This document shows positions 42,309 through 50,749 of a DNA stretch of 64,000 nucleotides, in pieces (the first letter of the stretch is position 1; every line of letters begins with the position of its first letter). Location of the stretch: positions 1-64,000 of the forward strand of contig JAIOAX010000004.1 of assembly GCA_019873645.1 (NCBI GenBank), given 5' to 3'. This DNA comes from Chloroflexota bacterium. GTDB taxonomy: Bacteria > Chloroflexota > Anaerolineae > B4-G1 > SLSP01. Position numbers and translations under genes: made by a program. The notes under the pieces were generated by a model. It saw only the letters and a list, made by a program, of their open reading frames with translations, did not search any database and was not told where the DNA came from.

Positions 42309-43715
42309 TTGAGCAAACGACGGTTTCTAAAGATAACGTTGCTTCTCACGCTTGCACTTATCATTGGCGGATTCTGGATAGCTGTGCCGGGGCGCGCGGC
42401 TGCTTCAACGCAGACAGGCGACCTGCCGATTTATTTCTTTTGGGGAGACGGCTGTCCGCACTGCGCCGAGGAAGAGCCTTTCTTGAAAAAACTGGTGCGC
42501 GATAACCGAGGCACCAAGCTGTACGCCTACGAGGTCTGGTACGTCCCTGAAAACCGGGCATTGATGCAGCAAATGGCGACAGCCCTGGGCTTCGAGCCGC
42601 AAGGCGTGCCGGTGACGATTGTAGGCGACCGCTATTGGGTAGGCTACACAGCACAAATCGGGGCCGAGATCGAGGCGCAAGTCAAGCGGTGTCTATCCGA
42701 AACCTGCCCGGATATGGGCGTGGGCATCATCCCCGGACGCGAGGCGCAACCGGCAAACCCCGGAGATACAGAAATCGGCACCCCGGCCCCCAGCACCATC
42801 AACCTGCCCTTCATCGGCCCGGTCAACCTGGAATCGCAGTCGCTCCTCGTCAGCACCCTGGTGATCTCCTTCGTGGATGGCTTCAACCCCTGTTCGCTGT
42901 GGGTGCTCTCGGTTCTCCTCTCGTTAGTGCTGAACACCGGCTCGCGCAAAAAGATTTTCATCATCGGCGCGATCTTCATCATCGTGACGGCAGCGGTGTA
43001 TATGCTGTTCATCACCGGTCTGTTCACCGTGTTTACTTTCGTGAGTTTCCTGGGGTGGATTCAAGTGCTGGTAGCCCTGCTGGCGCTCTTCTTTGCCCTG
43101 GTCAACATCAAAGACTATTTTTGGTACAAAGAAGGCATTTCATTTACCATCGCCGACGAGCAAAAGCCGGGTATCTACAAGGGCATCCGCCGAATCCTGC
43201 AGGCCGGCGATTCGCTCTGGGCGTTGGTCAGTGCGACGTTCGCGCTGGCGATCGGCGTCTCGGTGGTAGAGTTCTCCTGTACGGCAGGCTTTCCGGTGTT
43301 GTGGACCAATCTCTTAACGGCGCAAAAAGTGGGGACGTTGACCTTTGTGCTGCTGCTGTTGTTGTACATGCTGATCTACCAGCTTGATGAAATCGCCATT
43401 TTCCTCGCGGCCGTGTTCACGCTGCGGGCCAGCCGCCTGGAAGAGAAGCACGGGCGCATCCTCAAGCTCATCGGCGGGATGTTGATGTTGACCCTGGCCG
43501 GCGTTATGCTCATCAAGCCAGCGCTGATGAATAAACTGAGCAGCTCCCTGTTGATTTTCGGTTTCGCCTTTGTCGCAGCCATGCTCGTGATGTGGCTGCA
43601 CCGCAAAGTCCTGCCGCAGTATGGCATCTACATCGGAACGGAAATCGGGCCGAAGAAAAGACGGCGGCCATCCCCAAAACACAAATCCGGCACTGACAAA
43701 GGAAAAAGAAAGTGA
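42309..43715 (+). CDS. thioredoxin-like domain fused to a CcdA/DsbD-type membrane domain
   Basis: 468 residues. I choose TTG 42309: GGAGG at 42296-42300 lies eight bases before it, and the ATG at 42294 sits inside that ribosome-binding site. It starts with a signal anchor (LLLTLALIIGGFWIAV). The extracytoplasmic domain carries WGDGCPHCAEEEPFLKKL, a thioredoxin-like CPHC pair. The membrane part has about six to eight helices with the paired Cys in FVDGFNPCSLWVLS and EFSCTAGFPVLW, the redox pair of CcdA-like proteins. It moves reducing power from the cytoplasm to exported thiols. The two domains are in the order Trx-then-CcdA. Confidence 0.88.
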   Translation: MSKRRFLKITLLLTLALIIGGFWIAVPGRAAASTQTGDLPIYFFWGDGCPHCAEEEPFLKKLVRDNRGTKLYAYEVWYVPENRALMQQMATALGFEPQGVPVTIVGDRYWVGYTAQIGAEIEAQVKRCLSETCPDMGVGIIPGREAQPANPGDTEIGTPAPSTINLPFIGPVNLESQSLLVSTLVISFVDGFNPCSLWVLSVLLSLVLNTGSRKKIFIIGAIFIIVTAAVYMLFITGLFTVFTFVSFLGWIQVLVALLALFFALVNIKDYFWYKEGISFTIADEQKPGIYKGIRRILQAGDSLWALVSATFALAIGVSVVEFSCTAGFPVLWTNLLTAQKVGTLTFVLLLLLYMLIYQLDEIAIFLAAVFTLRASRLEEKHGRILKLIGGMLMLTLAGVMLIKPALMNKLSSSLLIFGFAFVAAMLVMWLHRKVLPQYGIYIGTEIGPKKRRRPSPKHKSGTDKGKRK

Positions 43716-45835
43716 GTCCATTGCCGCCCGACTACGTTGAGCGCGTGTACGCCGGTGTGCTCGGCAAAATCATCGGCGTATACCTGGGCCGGCCTTTCGA
43801 GGGTTGGCCCTATGCGCGCATCGTGCAGGAATTGGGCGAGATCAATTACTACGTCCACGAACGTCTCGGCGTGCCGCTGATCGTCACCGACGACGACATC
43901 AGCGGCACGTTCACCTTCCTGCGTGCCCTGCCTGATTACGGCAATACCCTCGCGCTGACCCCCGCGCAGATCGGGCGCACCTGGCTCAACTACCTGATCG
44001 AACAGCGCACCATCTTGTGGTGGGGTGGGATGGGTAACTCCACCGAACACACGGCTTACCTGCGCCTCAAACACGGCATCGAGGCGCCGCGCAGCGGTTC
44101 GATGGCGTTGAACGGCAAGGTTGTCGCCGAGCAGATCGGGGCACAAATCTTCATTGACGGCTGGGCTATGGTCGCGCCGGGTGATCCGGCGTTAGCGGCG
44201 GAGCTGGCGCGGCGTGCGGCAAGCGTCAGCCACGACGGCGAAGCTATCTACGGCGCGCAGGTGCTCGCAGCTATGGAATCCCTGGCGTTCGTGGAGCCGG
44301 ACATCCACAAACTATTGGATACCGCCGTGACTTTCATCCCCAAAGACTCCGTCATCTACCGGATGATCGCCGATATCCGTGAATGGCGCACTGCCATCCC
44401 CGACTGGCGCGCGGCCTTCGGGCGGCTCGCGGAACACTACGGTTACGACAAATACGGCGGCAACTGTCACATCGTTCCCAACCACGGGCTGGTCATGTTG
44501 AGCCTGCTGTGGGGCGAAGACGACTTCCAGAAGACGCTGATGATCGTCAACACCTGCGGCTGGGATACCGATTGCAATTCCGGCAACGTGGGATGTCTGA
44601 TGGGCATCAAAAATGGCCTGGCCGGGCTGGATGCCGGCCCCGACTATCGCGGCCCCGTCGCCGACCGGCTCTATCTGCCCACCGCCGATGGCGGACGGGC
44701 AATCACCGACGCGGTGACGGAGACCTATCACATCGTCAACATCGGGCGCGCGCTGGCCGGGGAGGCCCCGCTTGCTCCCAAGGATGGCGCACGCTTCCAC
44801 TTCGACCTGCCCGGCGCGGTACAGGGCTGGCTGCCGGAAGATAGCCAGGAATCACGGGATACGCTGAGGTTGGAAAATGTCGCCGGTCACAGTCTGAAAG
44901 GCACCCGTAGCCTGGCCCTGCGCTACCGCGGCGTCGCCACAGGCCGTCCGGCGCGCGCAGCCACCACCACCTTTACACCGCCGGATGCCGCCGCCATGCC
45001 CGGCTATGGCCTGCTGGCTTCCCCTACCCTCTACCCAGGGCAAACGGTGCGCGCGCGGGTAACGGCGGACAAACACAACAGTATTCCCGTCACTTGCAGC
45101 TTGTACGTGCGCAGCTACGGAGACGGCGACCGCCTGGAACGCCTCCTTGGCCCTTCCATTACATTAGCTCCCGACGCGGCGCACGAGTTCACCTGGCGTA
45201 TCCCCGATATGAACGGCAATCCCATTGCCGAAATTGGCGTTGAGATCAGCAGCGCGCGGCGGGCAGACGGGGTCGTCTATCTGGATTACCTCACATGGGA
45301 CGGTGCGCCGGACGTGACGCTTACGCGCCCTGGTCACACCGGGACGATGTGGCGACGCGCGTGGGTCAACGGCATGGATCAACTGCTGCATTGGGGAGAA
45401 ACCTACCGTCTGGTGCAGAATGAGGGTGTGGGCTTGCTAATCCAGGGGACGCGCGAATGGCGCGATTACCGCGTCAGCGCCGATGTGACGCCACATCTGG
45501 CGAAATCTGCCGGTATCGCGGCGCGCGTGCAGGGGATGCGGCGCTATTACGCGCTGCTGGTGTGTTTTGAAGGTGAACCCGCGTCAGCCAAATTGCGGCT
45601 GGTCAAAGTCCTCCACGAAACCGCCACGCTCGCCGAGATGGATTTTCCCTGGCATTTCGGCGAGACGCACACCCTGGCGCTGGAAGTCAGCGGTACGACT
45701 TTGCGCGCCTGGGTGGATGACAGTCTATGCTTCGCCGCCACAGACGAGGATGATCGCCTGGAGAGCGGCGCCGTGGCGCTGGTCTGCGAAGCAGGCCGAA
45801 CGGCGACCCATGAAGTGCGCGTGCAGCCGGTATAG
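43712..45835 (+). CDS. ADP-ribosylglycohydrolase-family protein with a C-terminal beta-sandwich domain
   Basis: 707 residues from GTG 43712, overlapping the previous stop by four bases. The hydrolase (about 1-360) carries MSPLPPDYVERVYAGVLGKIIG, TDDDISGTFTFLRAL for the first Mg site and NTCGWDTDCNSGNVG for the second, the signature of ADP-ribosylglycohydrolases. The second half (about 360-707) is beta-rich, with a last block of about 180 residues (GVGLLIQGTREWRDYRVSADV, LEVSGTTLRAWVDD) like the concanavalin/laminin-G-type domain of carbohydrate-active enzymes. Many such two-part proteins act on sugars rather than on ADP-ribose. The position among sugar genes favours a glycoside-related substrate. 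No signal peptide. Confidence 0.85.
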   Translation: MSPLPPDYVERVYAGVLGKIIGVYLGRPFEGWPYARIVQELGEINYYVHERLGVPLIVTDDDISGTFTFLRALPDYGNTLALTPAQIGRTWLNYLIEQRTILWWGGMGNSTEHTAYLRLKHGIEAPRSGSMALNGKVVAEQIGAQIFIDGWAMVAPGDPALAAELARRAASVSHDGEAIYGAQVLAAMESLAFVEPDIHKLLDTAVTFIPKDSVIYRMIADIREWRTAIPDWRAAFGRLAEHYGYDKYGGNCHIVPNHGLVMLSLLWGEDDFQKTLMIVNTCGWDTDCNSGNVGCLMGIKNGLAGLDAGPDYRGPVADRLYLPTADGGRAITDAVTETYHIVNIGRALAGEAPLAPKDGARFHFDLPGAVQGWLPEDSQESRDTLRLENVAGHSLKGTRSLALRYRGVATGRPARAATTTFTPPDAAAMPGYGLLASPTLYPGQTVRARVTADKHNSIPVTCSLYVRSYGDGDRLERLLGPSITLAPDAAHEFTWRIPDMNGNPIAEIGVEISSARRADGVVYLDYLTWDGAPDVTLTRPGHTGTMWRRAWVNGMDQLLHWGETYRLVQNEGVGLLIQGTREWRDYRVSADVTPHLAKSAGIAARVQGMRRYYALLVCFEGEPASAKLRLVKVLHETATLAEMDFPWHFGETHTLALEVSGTTLRAWVDDSLCFAATDEDDRLESGAVALVCEAGRTATHEVRVQPV

Positions 45836-45854
45836 GCTGGTGGTGTCAATTTCA

Positions 45855-45979
45855 ATCAGCAGACATCATGAGCGACGTGCTCCACGACGCATGAATATGC
45901 ATGTCAACGGATTAAACGGATGAAACGGATTAGCTTTCCACTATCGCATAAATCTGCTCAATCTGCTTAATCCGCTGAT
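45855..45979 (+). repeat. dispersed 125-bp repeat, copy B (full length)
   Basis: Matches 26795-26921 end to end: ATCAGCAGACATCATG at the left, three AACGGAT words (GTCAACGGATTAAACGGAT), then ATAAATCTGCTCAATC and TTAATCCGCTGAT at the right. It fills the whole gap between two convergent genes and stops three bases before the end of the LacI-family gene. Confidence 0.85.
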
Positions 45980-45982
45980 AAA

Positions 45983-46987
45983 CTACGGTGCGCTGGCGCG
46001 GATGATCAGTTCTGGCTGCACCACAATGCGGCGACATTCATCGGTGCAGCCGTTGATGCGCTCCAATAGCAACTGCATCGCCTGCAACCCCATCTCATAG
46101 CGGCGGACGCGACAAGTCGTCAGAGCTGGCGTAACCAGCGCGGCCAACGGGATGTCGTCATAGCCGACGATCGCAAGGCTTTCCGGCACGACACGACGTA
46201 AAGTCACCGCCGCCTGTAACGCCCCGACGGCGACCAGGTCGTTGTAGCAGAAGAGCGCCGTAAGTCGTGGATGATCGTGCAGCAAGGCTTGTGCAGCAGC
46301 CTGTCCCCCTTCCACAGTCGGCGCGCAGGGACGAATCCAATCGGGATTATAGGAGATTGCGGCAGCCTGGAGCGTCTCAAAATAGCCTTCCATACGCTTA
46401 CGTCCACTCCAGGATGCCGGCGGACCGGTCAGAAACCCGATGGCCTGATGTCCACGCTGTAGCAGATGACGGGTGATGATCGCGCCCCCTAGCTTATCAT
46501 CAATCAACACCGTGCCGAAGTCATCCCCGTTCAATTGCCGATTGAGGAGCACCACGCTGGCATGGTGCGCCAGCGCAGCCCGCAATGTCGGCTCGTCCAG
46601 ACGCGAGCTGCACAACAGCACGCCGTCCACGCGCTTGTCTTCCAAAGAACGCAGTACGGCAAGTTCACGCTGCGGGTCTTCATCGGTATTGCACAAGAAA
46701 ACATTATAGCCCCGCGCATACGCCGCGTGTTCTGCGCCACGCGCCACCTCGGCAAAAAAGGGGTTCGCCACATCCGGCACAACCAGGCCCAAGGTGCCGG
46801 TATGCTGAGTGGCAAGGCCACGGGCGATACTACTAGGGCGGTAGCCCATTTCCTCGGCGATGCGTAACACACGCGCACGAGTTTCCGGGCCGATTTCACC
46901 ACGATCATTGATGGCGCGGGAGACAGTCTGGCGCGAAACGCCGGCGGCATCGGCAACATCCTGGATGGTTACCCTTTTGCGATTCAC
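45983..46987 (-). CDS. LacI-family transcriptional regulator
   Basis: 334 residues from GTG 46987 with an AGGTGA site. The N-terminal helix-turn-helix is VTIQDVADAAGVSRQTVSRAINDRG, with the hinge helix RPSSIARGLATQ; the sugar-binding domain follows (TLGLVVPDVANPFFAEVARG, VVLLNRQLNGDD, VGYDDIPLA). A 12-bp perfect palindrome lies in the divergent gap, so it most likely represses the HAD/LarA/Gfo operon and perhaps itself, and is released by a sugar. Confidence 0.94.
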   Translation of the reverse strand: MNRKRVTIQDVADAAGVSRQTVSRAINDRGEIGPETRARVLRIAEEMGYRPSSIARGLATQHTGTLGLVVPDVANPFFAEVARGAEHAAYARGYNVFLCNTDEDPQRELAVLRSLEDKRVDGVLLCSSRLDEPTLRAALAHHASVVLLNRQLNGDDFGTVLIDDKLGGAIITRHLLQRGHQAIGFLTGPPASWSGRKRMEGYFETLQAAAISYNPDWIRPCAPTVEGGQAAAQALLHDHPRLTALFCYNDLVAVGALQAAVTLRRVVPESLAIVGYDDIPLAALVTPALTTCRVRRYEMGLQAMQLLLERINGCTDECRRIVVQPELIIRASAP

Positions 46988-47036
46988 GGTTCACCTGCTA
47001 TAATAGGGATACGTGAGCGGTAACGTGAGCGCTCAC
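46977..47036 (+). promoter_or_regulatory. promoter and LacI-type operator of the sugar operon
   Basis: On the plus strand TTGCGA (46977-46982), 16 bases and TATAAT (46999-47004) predict a start near 47011. Immediately downstream is the palindrome GTGAGCGCTCAC (47025-47036), a typical central-CG LacI-family operator, preceded by a second half-like copy, GTGAGCGGTAAC (47013-47024). Binding at the start point would block RNA polymerase. The -35 box overlaps the first codons of the repressor gene. Confidence 0.7.
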
Positions 47037-47097
47037 AATCATAGTAACACAGTTTTCGCATAAGGTCAAGCCACCATACAAATTTAAGGAGGTCATC

Positions 47098-48006
47098 ATG
47101 GTCACTGTTTCCGAAGCCGCCCGTCCGCTGATTGATCTGCAACCTCACCATGCGTTCTGCGTCGGTATTGACTCCGATGGCTGCGCGTTCGACACCATGG
47201 AGATCAAACACAAAGAGTGCTTCACGCCCAATATCATCAAGTATTGGGGATTACAGGGGGTCTCCAAATATGCCCGCGAAGCTGCCGAGTTCGTCAATTT
47301 GTACTCCATCTGGCGCGGTGTGAACCGCTGGCCGGCGCTCGTCAAGGTATTCGATCTGCTGCGTGTGCGTCCCGAGGTCATCAAGCGCGGCGTGCCCATC
47401 CCCGAAGCCCCGCACATCCGCGCCTTTATGAGCGACAAAACCTTCCCGCAGAGCAACGACGGTCTGAAAGCCTATAAAGCGCAGCATCCCGACCCGGAAC
47501 TGGATCGCGCGCTGGCGTGGAGTGAAGCGGTCAACGCCACGATTGCCGACATGGTCTACGGCATTCCGCCGTTCCCCTTTGTACGCGAGAGCCTGCAATT
47601 CCTGTTCGACAAGGCAGACATGATCGTCGTCTCGCAGACGCCCACCGAGGCGCTGTGCCGCGAATGGGCCGAGCATCACATTGCCCCCTATGTCCGCGTC
47701 ATCGCCGGGCAGGAAATGGGCACCAAAAGCCAACATCTGACCTTTGCGGCGGGCGGTAAGTACGCGCCTGAGCACATCCTGATGATCGGGGATGCCCTGG
47801 GCGATCTCAAGGCCGCCCGCGACAACCAGGCGTGCTTCTTCCCCATCAACCCCGGCCACGAAGATGAAAGCTGGCAGCGTTTTTATGAAGAAGGCGTCCA
47901 TAAGTTTCTCGACGGTACCTTCAAGGGCGCGTATGAAGACACCCTCATTGCCGAATTCGAGAAGTTTATGCCCGAAGTCCCACCGTGGGAGAAAAAAGAA
48001 TCCTGA
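47098..48006 (+). CDS. HAD-superfamily phosphatase-like hydrolase
   Basis: 302 residues with a strong ribosome-binding site (AAGGAGG). Motif I GIDSDGCAFDTM, motif II near MIVVSQTP, and motif III/IV HILMIGDALGDLKAARDN place it in the HAD superfamily. The first Asp is D-x-D-x-C/G, typical of phosphatases. The cap domain is inserted after motif I. The likely role is dephosphorylation of a sugar phosphate, by context. First gene of the LacI-controlled operon. Confidence 0.88.
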   Translation: MVTVSEAARPLIDLQPHHAFCVGIDSDGCAFDTMEIKHKECFTPNIIKYWGLQGVSKYAREAAEFVNLYSIWRGVNRWPALVKVFDLLRVRPEVIKRGVPIPEAPHIRAFMSDKTFPQSNDGLKAYKAQHPDPELDRALAWSEAVNATIADMVYGIPPFPFVRESLQFLFDKADMIVVSQTPTEALCREWAEHHIAPYVRVIAGQEMGTKSQHLTFAAGGKYAPEHILMIGDALGDLKAARDNQACFFPINPGHEDESWQRFYEEGVHKFLDGTFKGAYEDTLIAEFEKFMPEVPPWEKKES

Positions 48007-48026
48007 TTCGGTATAGGGAGGTGGCT

Positions 48027-49283
48027 ATGATTGGAACAGGATACCTGGATCGCACATTGACCGAAGCGGAAGTCCGCGGAATTGTGGCTCAGGCGTTCGC
48101 TACGCACGATATGACCGGCAAGCGGGTGCTGTTCATCACGCCGGACGCCACACGCTCCGGGCCACTGGATTTGATGTTTCGCGTGTTCTACGAGACTATC
48201 GGCGCGCAGGTCGCCGCCCTGGATTATCTCATCGCGCTCGGCACCCACATGGCGATGAGTCCGGCGGCTATCAACAAACTCTTCGGCCTCACCGCGGAAG
48301 AACGCGGCGGAAAATACGCCCGCGTCAACATCTTTAATCATGAATGGGATAAACCGGAGACCTTCAAACAAATCGGCATCATCACGGCGGACGAGATCGC
48401 GAGCCTCACCGACGGCTTGATGCGCATGGACGTGCCCGTGACGATCAACAAGAAGCTGTGGGAATACGATCAGGTCATCATCTGCGGGCCGACGTTTCCC
48501 CATGAGGTCGTAGGGTTCTCCGGCGGCAACAAATACTTCTTCCCCGGCGTCGCCGGGCCGGAGGTGATCAACTTTTCGCACTGGCTCGGCGCCGTGATCA
48601 CCAGTTGGAAGGTCATTGGGACGAAATTCACGCCGGTGCGCGCCGTCATCAACAAAGCAGCGTCCTTTATTGACGTCCCGAAACTTTGCTTTAGCATGGT
48701 AGTAAAGGGACATCACGATCTGGTGGGCCTGTATTTCGGGACGCCGGAAGACGCCTACAGCGCAGCCGCCGATCTGTCGGCGCAACATCACATCGTCTAC
48801 GTTGAGAGGCCGTTCAAGCGCGTGCTCTCGGTTATGCCGGAGCTGTATGACGACATCTGGACGGCGGCGAAAGGGATGTACAAGCTGGAGCCGGCGGTTG
48901 CCGACGGCGGCGAGGTCATCATCTACGCCCCACACATCAACGAGATTTCGTACACGCACGGCAAAATCCTGGATGAGATCGGCTATCACTGTCGGGACTA
49001 TTTTCTCAAGCAGTGGGACCGCTTCCAGCATTATCCCTGGGGCGTGCTGGCGCACTCTACGCACGTCAGCGGCGTCGGCGAATATGACGTCGCGACCGGC
49101 ACTGAAACGCGGCGCATCAAGGTCACATTGGCGACCGGCGTGCCGCGCGAGCGCTGTGAAAAGGTGAATCTGGGCTATCTCGATCCGGCAAGCATTAACC
49201 TGGATGAATGGAAAGGGCGCGAGGACGAAGGTATTTTGCTCGTCCCGCGCGCCGGGGAGATGCTGTATCGGCTGACAAGTTAG
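48027..49283 (+). CDS. LarA-family nickel-dependent racemase/epimerase-like protein
   Basis: 418 residues from ATG 48027, with GGGAGG before it (the upstream frame start is not needed). Motifs of LarA (DUF2088) are FITPDATRSGP (Asp and Arg), ALGTHMAMSP (His), and FPHEVVGFSGGNKYFFPGVAG, the loop with the Lys that binds the pincer cofactor. The enzyme should interconvert 2-hydroxy acids. With HAD and Gfo/Idh genes around it, a sugar acid such as gluconate is more likely than lactate; family members with sugar-acid substrates are known. No larB/larC/larE for cofactor synthesis lies in the window. Confidence 0.88.
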   Translation: MIGTGYLDRTLTEAEVRGIVAQAFATHDMTGKRVLFITPDATRSGPLDLMFRVFYETIGAQVAALDYLIALGTHMAMSPAAINKLFGLTAEERGGKYARVNIFNHEWDKPETFKQIGIITADEIASLTDGLMRMDVPVTINKKLWEYDQVIICGPTFPHEVVGFSGGNKYFFPGVAGPEVINFSHWLGAVITSWKVIGTKFTPVRAVINKAASFIDVPKLCFSMVVKGHHDLVGLYFGTPEDAYSAAADLSAQHHIVYVERPFKRVLSVMPELYDDIWTAAKGMYKLEPAVADGGEVIIYAPHINEISYTHGKILDEIGYHCRDYFLKQWDRFQHYPWGVLAHSTHVSGVGEYDVATGTETRRIKVTLATGVPRERCEKVNLGYLDPASINLDEWKGREDEGILLVPRAGEMLYRLTS

Positions 49284-49320
49284 TATGGCCGCATAGAAAA
49301 TGACGGGTTAATGACGGGGT

Positions 49321-49425
49321 ATGGAAGCAAGCACTGACATTCAAAAAGTATACCGGAAAATGGCTCTCGGTGAACAACAGAGCGATTTTGCTTACTGGCA
49401 GCGGATTCGTCCGCGTTTAATTTGA
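49321..49425 (+). pseudogene. 34-codon open frame, possible gene fragment
   Basis: A 34-residue frame, MEASTDIQKVYRKMALGEQ and onward to DFAYWQRIRPRLI, sits in the 166-bp gap between the LarA-like and oxidoreductase genes. The first 25 residues read as a real amphipathic N-terminus (the M-A-L-G-E-Q-Q-x-D-F-A-Y-W-Q phrase recalls the start of small proteins found near nucleotidyltransferase genes), then the frame loses sense. Probably a remnant. No ribosome-binding site is seen. Confidence 0.35.
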
Positions 49426-49449
49426 ACATCAATCAGCAAGGAGACAACC

Positions 49450-50607
49450 ATGGACAAAGTACGACTTGCCGTCATCGGCATCGGCAACATCGGCAACTTA
49501 CACTTACGCAACATCGAGAATCAGCCCAAAGTGCAGCTCACCGCCGTCTGCGATATTGTGCCGGAAAAAGCAGATGCGGCGGCAGCCAGATACGGCGTCA
49601 AAGCCTACTACGATTCGGACGCTCTGCTGGCCGACAAGGTCTGTGACGCGGTCATTATTGCCACACCCCACTACTTCCACACCACCATCGGCATCGCGGC
49701 GCTGGATTCGGGGCACCATGTCCTCGTTGAAAAGCCCATCTCCGTCCACAAAGCCGACTGTGAGCGGCTCATCGCAGCGCATGAACGCTACCCACATCTG
49801 GTCTTTGCCGCGATGTTCAACCAGCGCACCGATCCTTTTTACCAGAAGATTCGGGACATCGTGAAATCTGGGGAGCTGGGTACTTTGCAGCGCGTCAACT
49901 GGATCATCACCAACTGGTTCCGCACCCAAAGCTATTACGATTCCGGCGGCTGGCGCGCCACCTGGGGCGGCGAGGGCGGCGGTGTGTTGCTCAATCAATG
50001 CCCGCATAACCTCGATCTGCTACAATGGATCACCGGTATGCCGGTGAAGGTGTACGGCTTCTGCGAAATCGGCAAGCGCCACACCATTGAGGTCGAAGAT
50101 GAAGTCACGGCTTTCCTGGAATATCCCGGCGGCTGCACGGGGCTATTCGTCACCTCCACGGGGGAAGCGCCGGGCACCAACCGTCTGGAGCTGGCCGGCG
50201 ACAACGGCAAGCTGGTCTACGAAGAAGGCAAAGAAATCATCTTTACGCGCAACCTGGTGCCGGCCTCGGAATTCCTGCGCACCTCCCCAGAATCCTTCGC
50301 CCGTCCACCCTGCGAGGTCGAGACGTACACCTTCGAGCATCACGGCGGACAGCACATGGCGATCCTGGAAAACTTTGCCGATGCAATTATGACCGGCGTA
50401 CCGCTCATCGCCCCCGCCGAAGAGGGCATCCACTCCGTCGAGCTGGCGAATGCGATGCTATACTCGACGTTCATCGGCGGGCCGGTGCAGCTTCCCCTGG
50501 ATGGCGCCGCTTACGAAGCCAGGCTCCAGGAACTCATTGCGACTTCCACGTTCAAGAAGGAAGTGCGCGAGAATGTAGTGAGTGATATGAGCAAGTCGTT
50601 TGGATAG
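49450..50607 (+). CDS. Gfo/Idh/MocA-family oxidoreductase
   Basis: 385 residues. The N-terminal Rossmann fold (VIGIGNIGNLHLRNI, G-x-G-x2-G) binds NAD(P); HHVLVEKPISVHKADCE holds the conserved E-K-P Lys, and GGVLLNQCPHNLDLLQWITG the catalytic His region. The family oxidises sugars, inositols and sugar acids. Third gene of the LacI-controlled group; AAGGAGAC precedes the ATG. Substrate unknown. Confidence 0.92.
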   Translation: MDKVRLAVIGIGNIGNLHLRNIENQPKVQLTAVCDIVPEKADAAAARYGVKAYYDSDALLADKVCDAVIIATPHYFHTTIGIAALDSGHHVLVEKPISVHKADCERLIAAHERYPHLVFAAMFNQRTDPFYQKIRDIVKSGELGTLQRVNWIITNWFRTQSYYDSGGWRATWGGEGGGVLLNQCPHNLDLLQWITGMPVKVYGFCEIGKRHTIEVEDEVTAFLEYPGGCTGLFVTSTGEAPGTNRLELAGDNGKLVYEEGKEIIFTRNLVPASEFLRTSPESFARPPCEVETYTFEHHGGQHMAILENFADAIMTGVPLIAPAEEGIHSVELANAMLYSTFIGGPVQLPLDGAAYEARLQELIATSTFKKEVRENVVSDMSKSFG

Positions 50608-50705
50608 AATCAGCAAATCAGCGAATCAGCAAATCAGCGAATCAGCAAATCAGCGAATCAGCAAATCAGCGAATCAGCGAAGCGGTGAAGCAGCGAAGCG
50701 GTGAA
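50605..50705. repeat. simple-sequence array (AATCAGCGAATCAGCA units)
   Basis: About ten 8-9-base words alternating AATCAGCGA and AATCAGCAA, then drifting into GCGGTGAAGCA words. It starts at the stop codon of the oxidoreductase gene. Shares the word AATCAGCGA with 23436-23520. Confidence 0.85.
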
Positions 50706-50749
50706 TTGGCGAATCGATGAGTTCTCAGGTCTTGTGATTGGAGGATGGG

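Noticed and set aside
46977..47004. Promoter for the LacI gene itself at the TATAAT box
   Set aside because: The box reads in the plus direction, away from the LacI gene; its own promoter must lie on the other strand and was not clear.
48027..49283. Naming the LarA-like protein lactate racemase
   Set aside because: No lactate permease, dehydrogenase or lar cofactor genes are near; the sugar context favours another 2-hydroxy acid.
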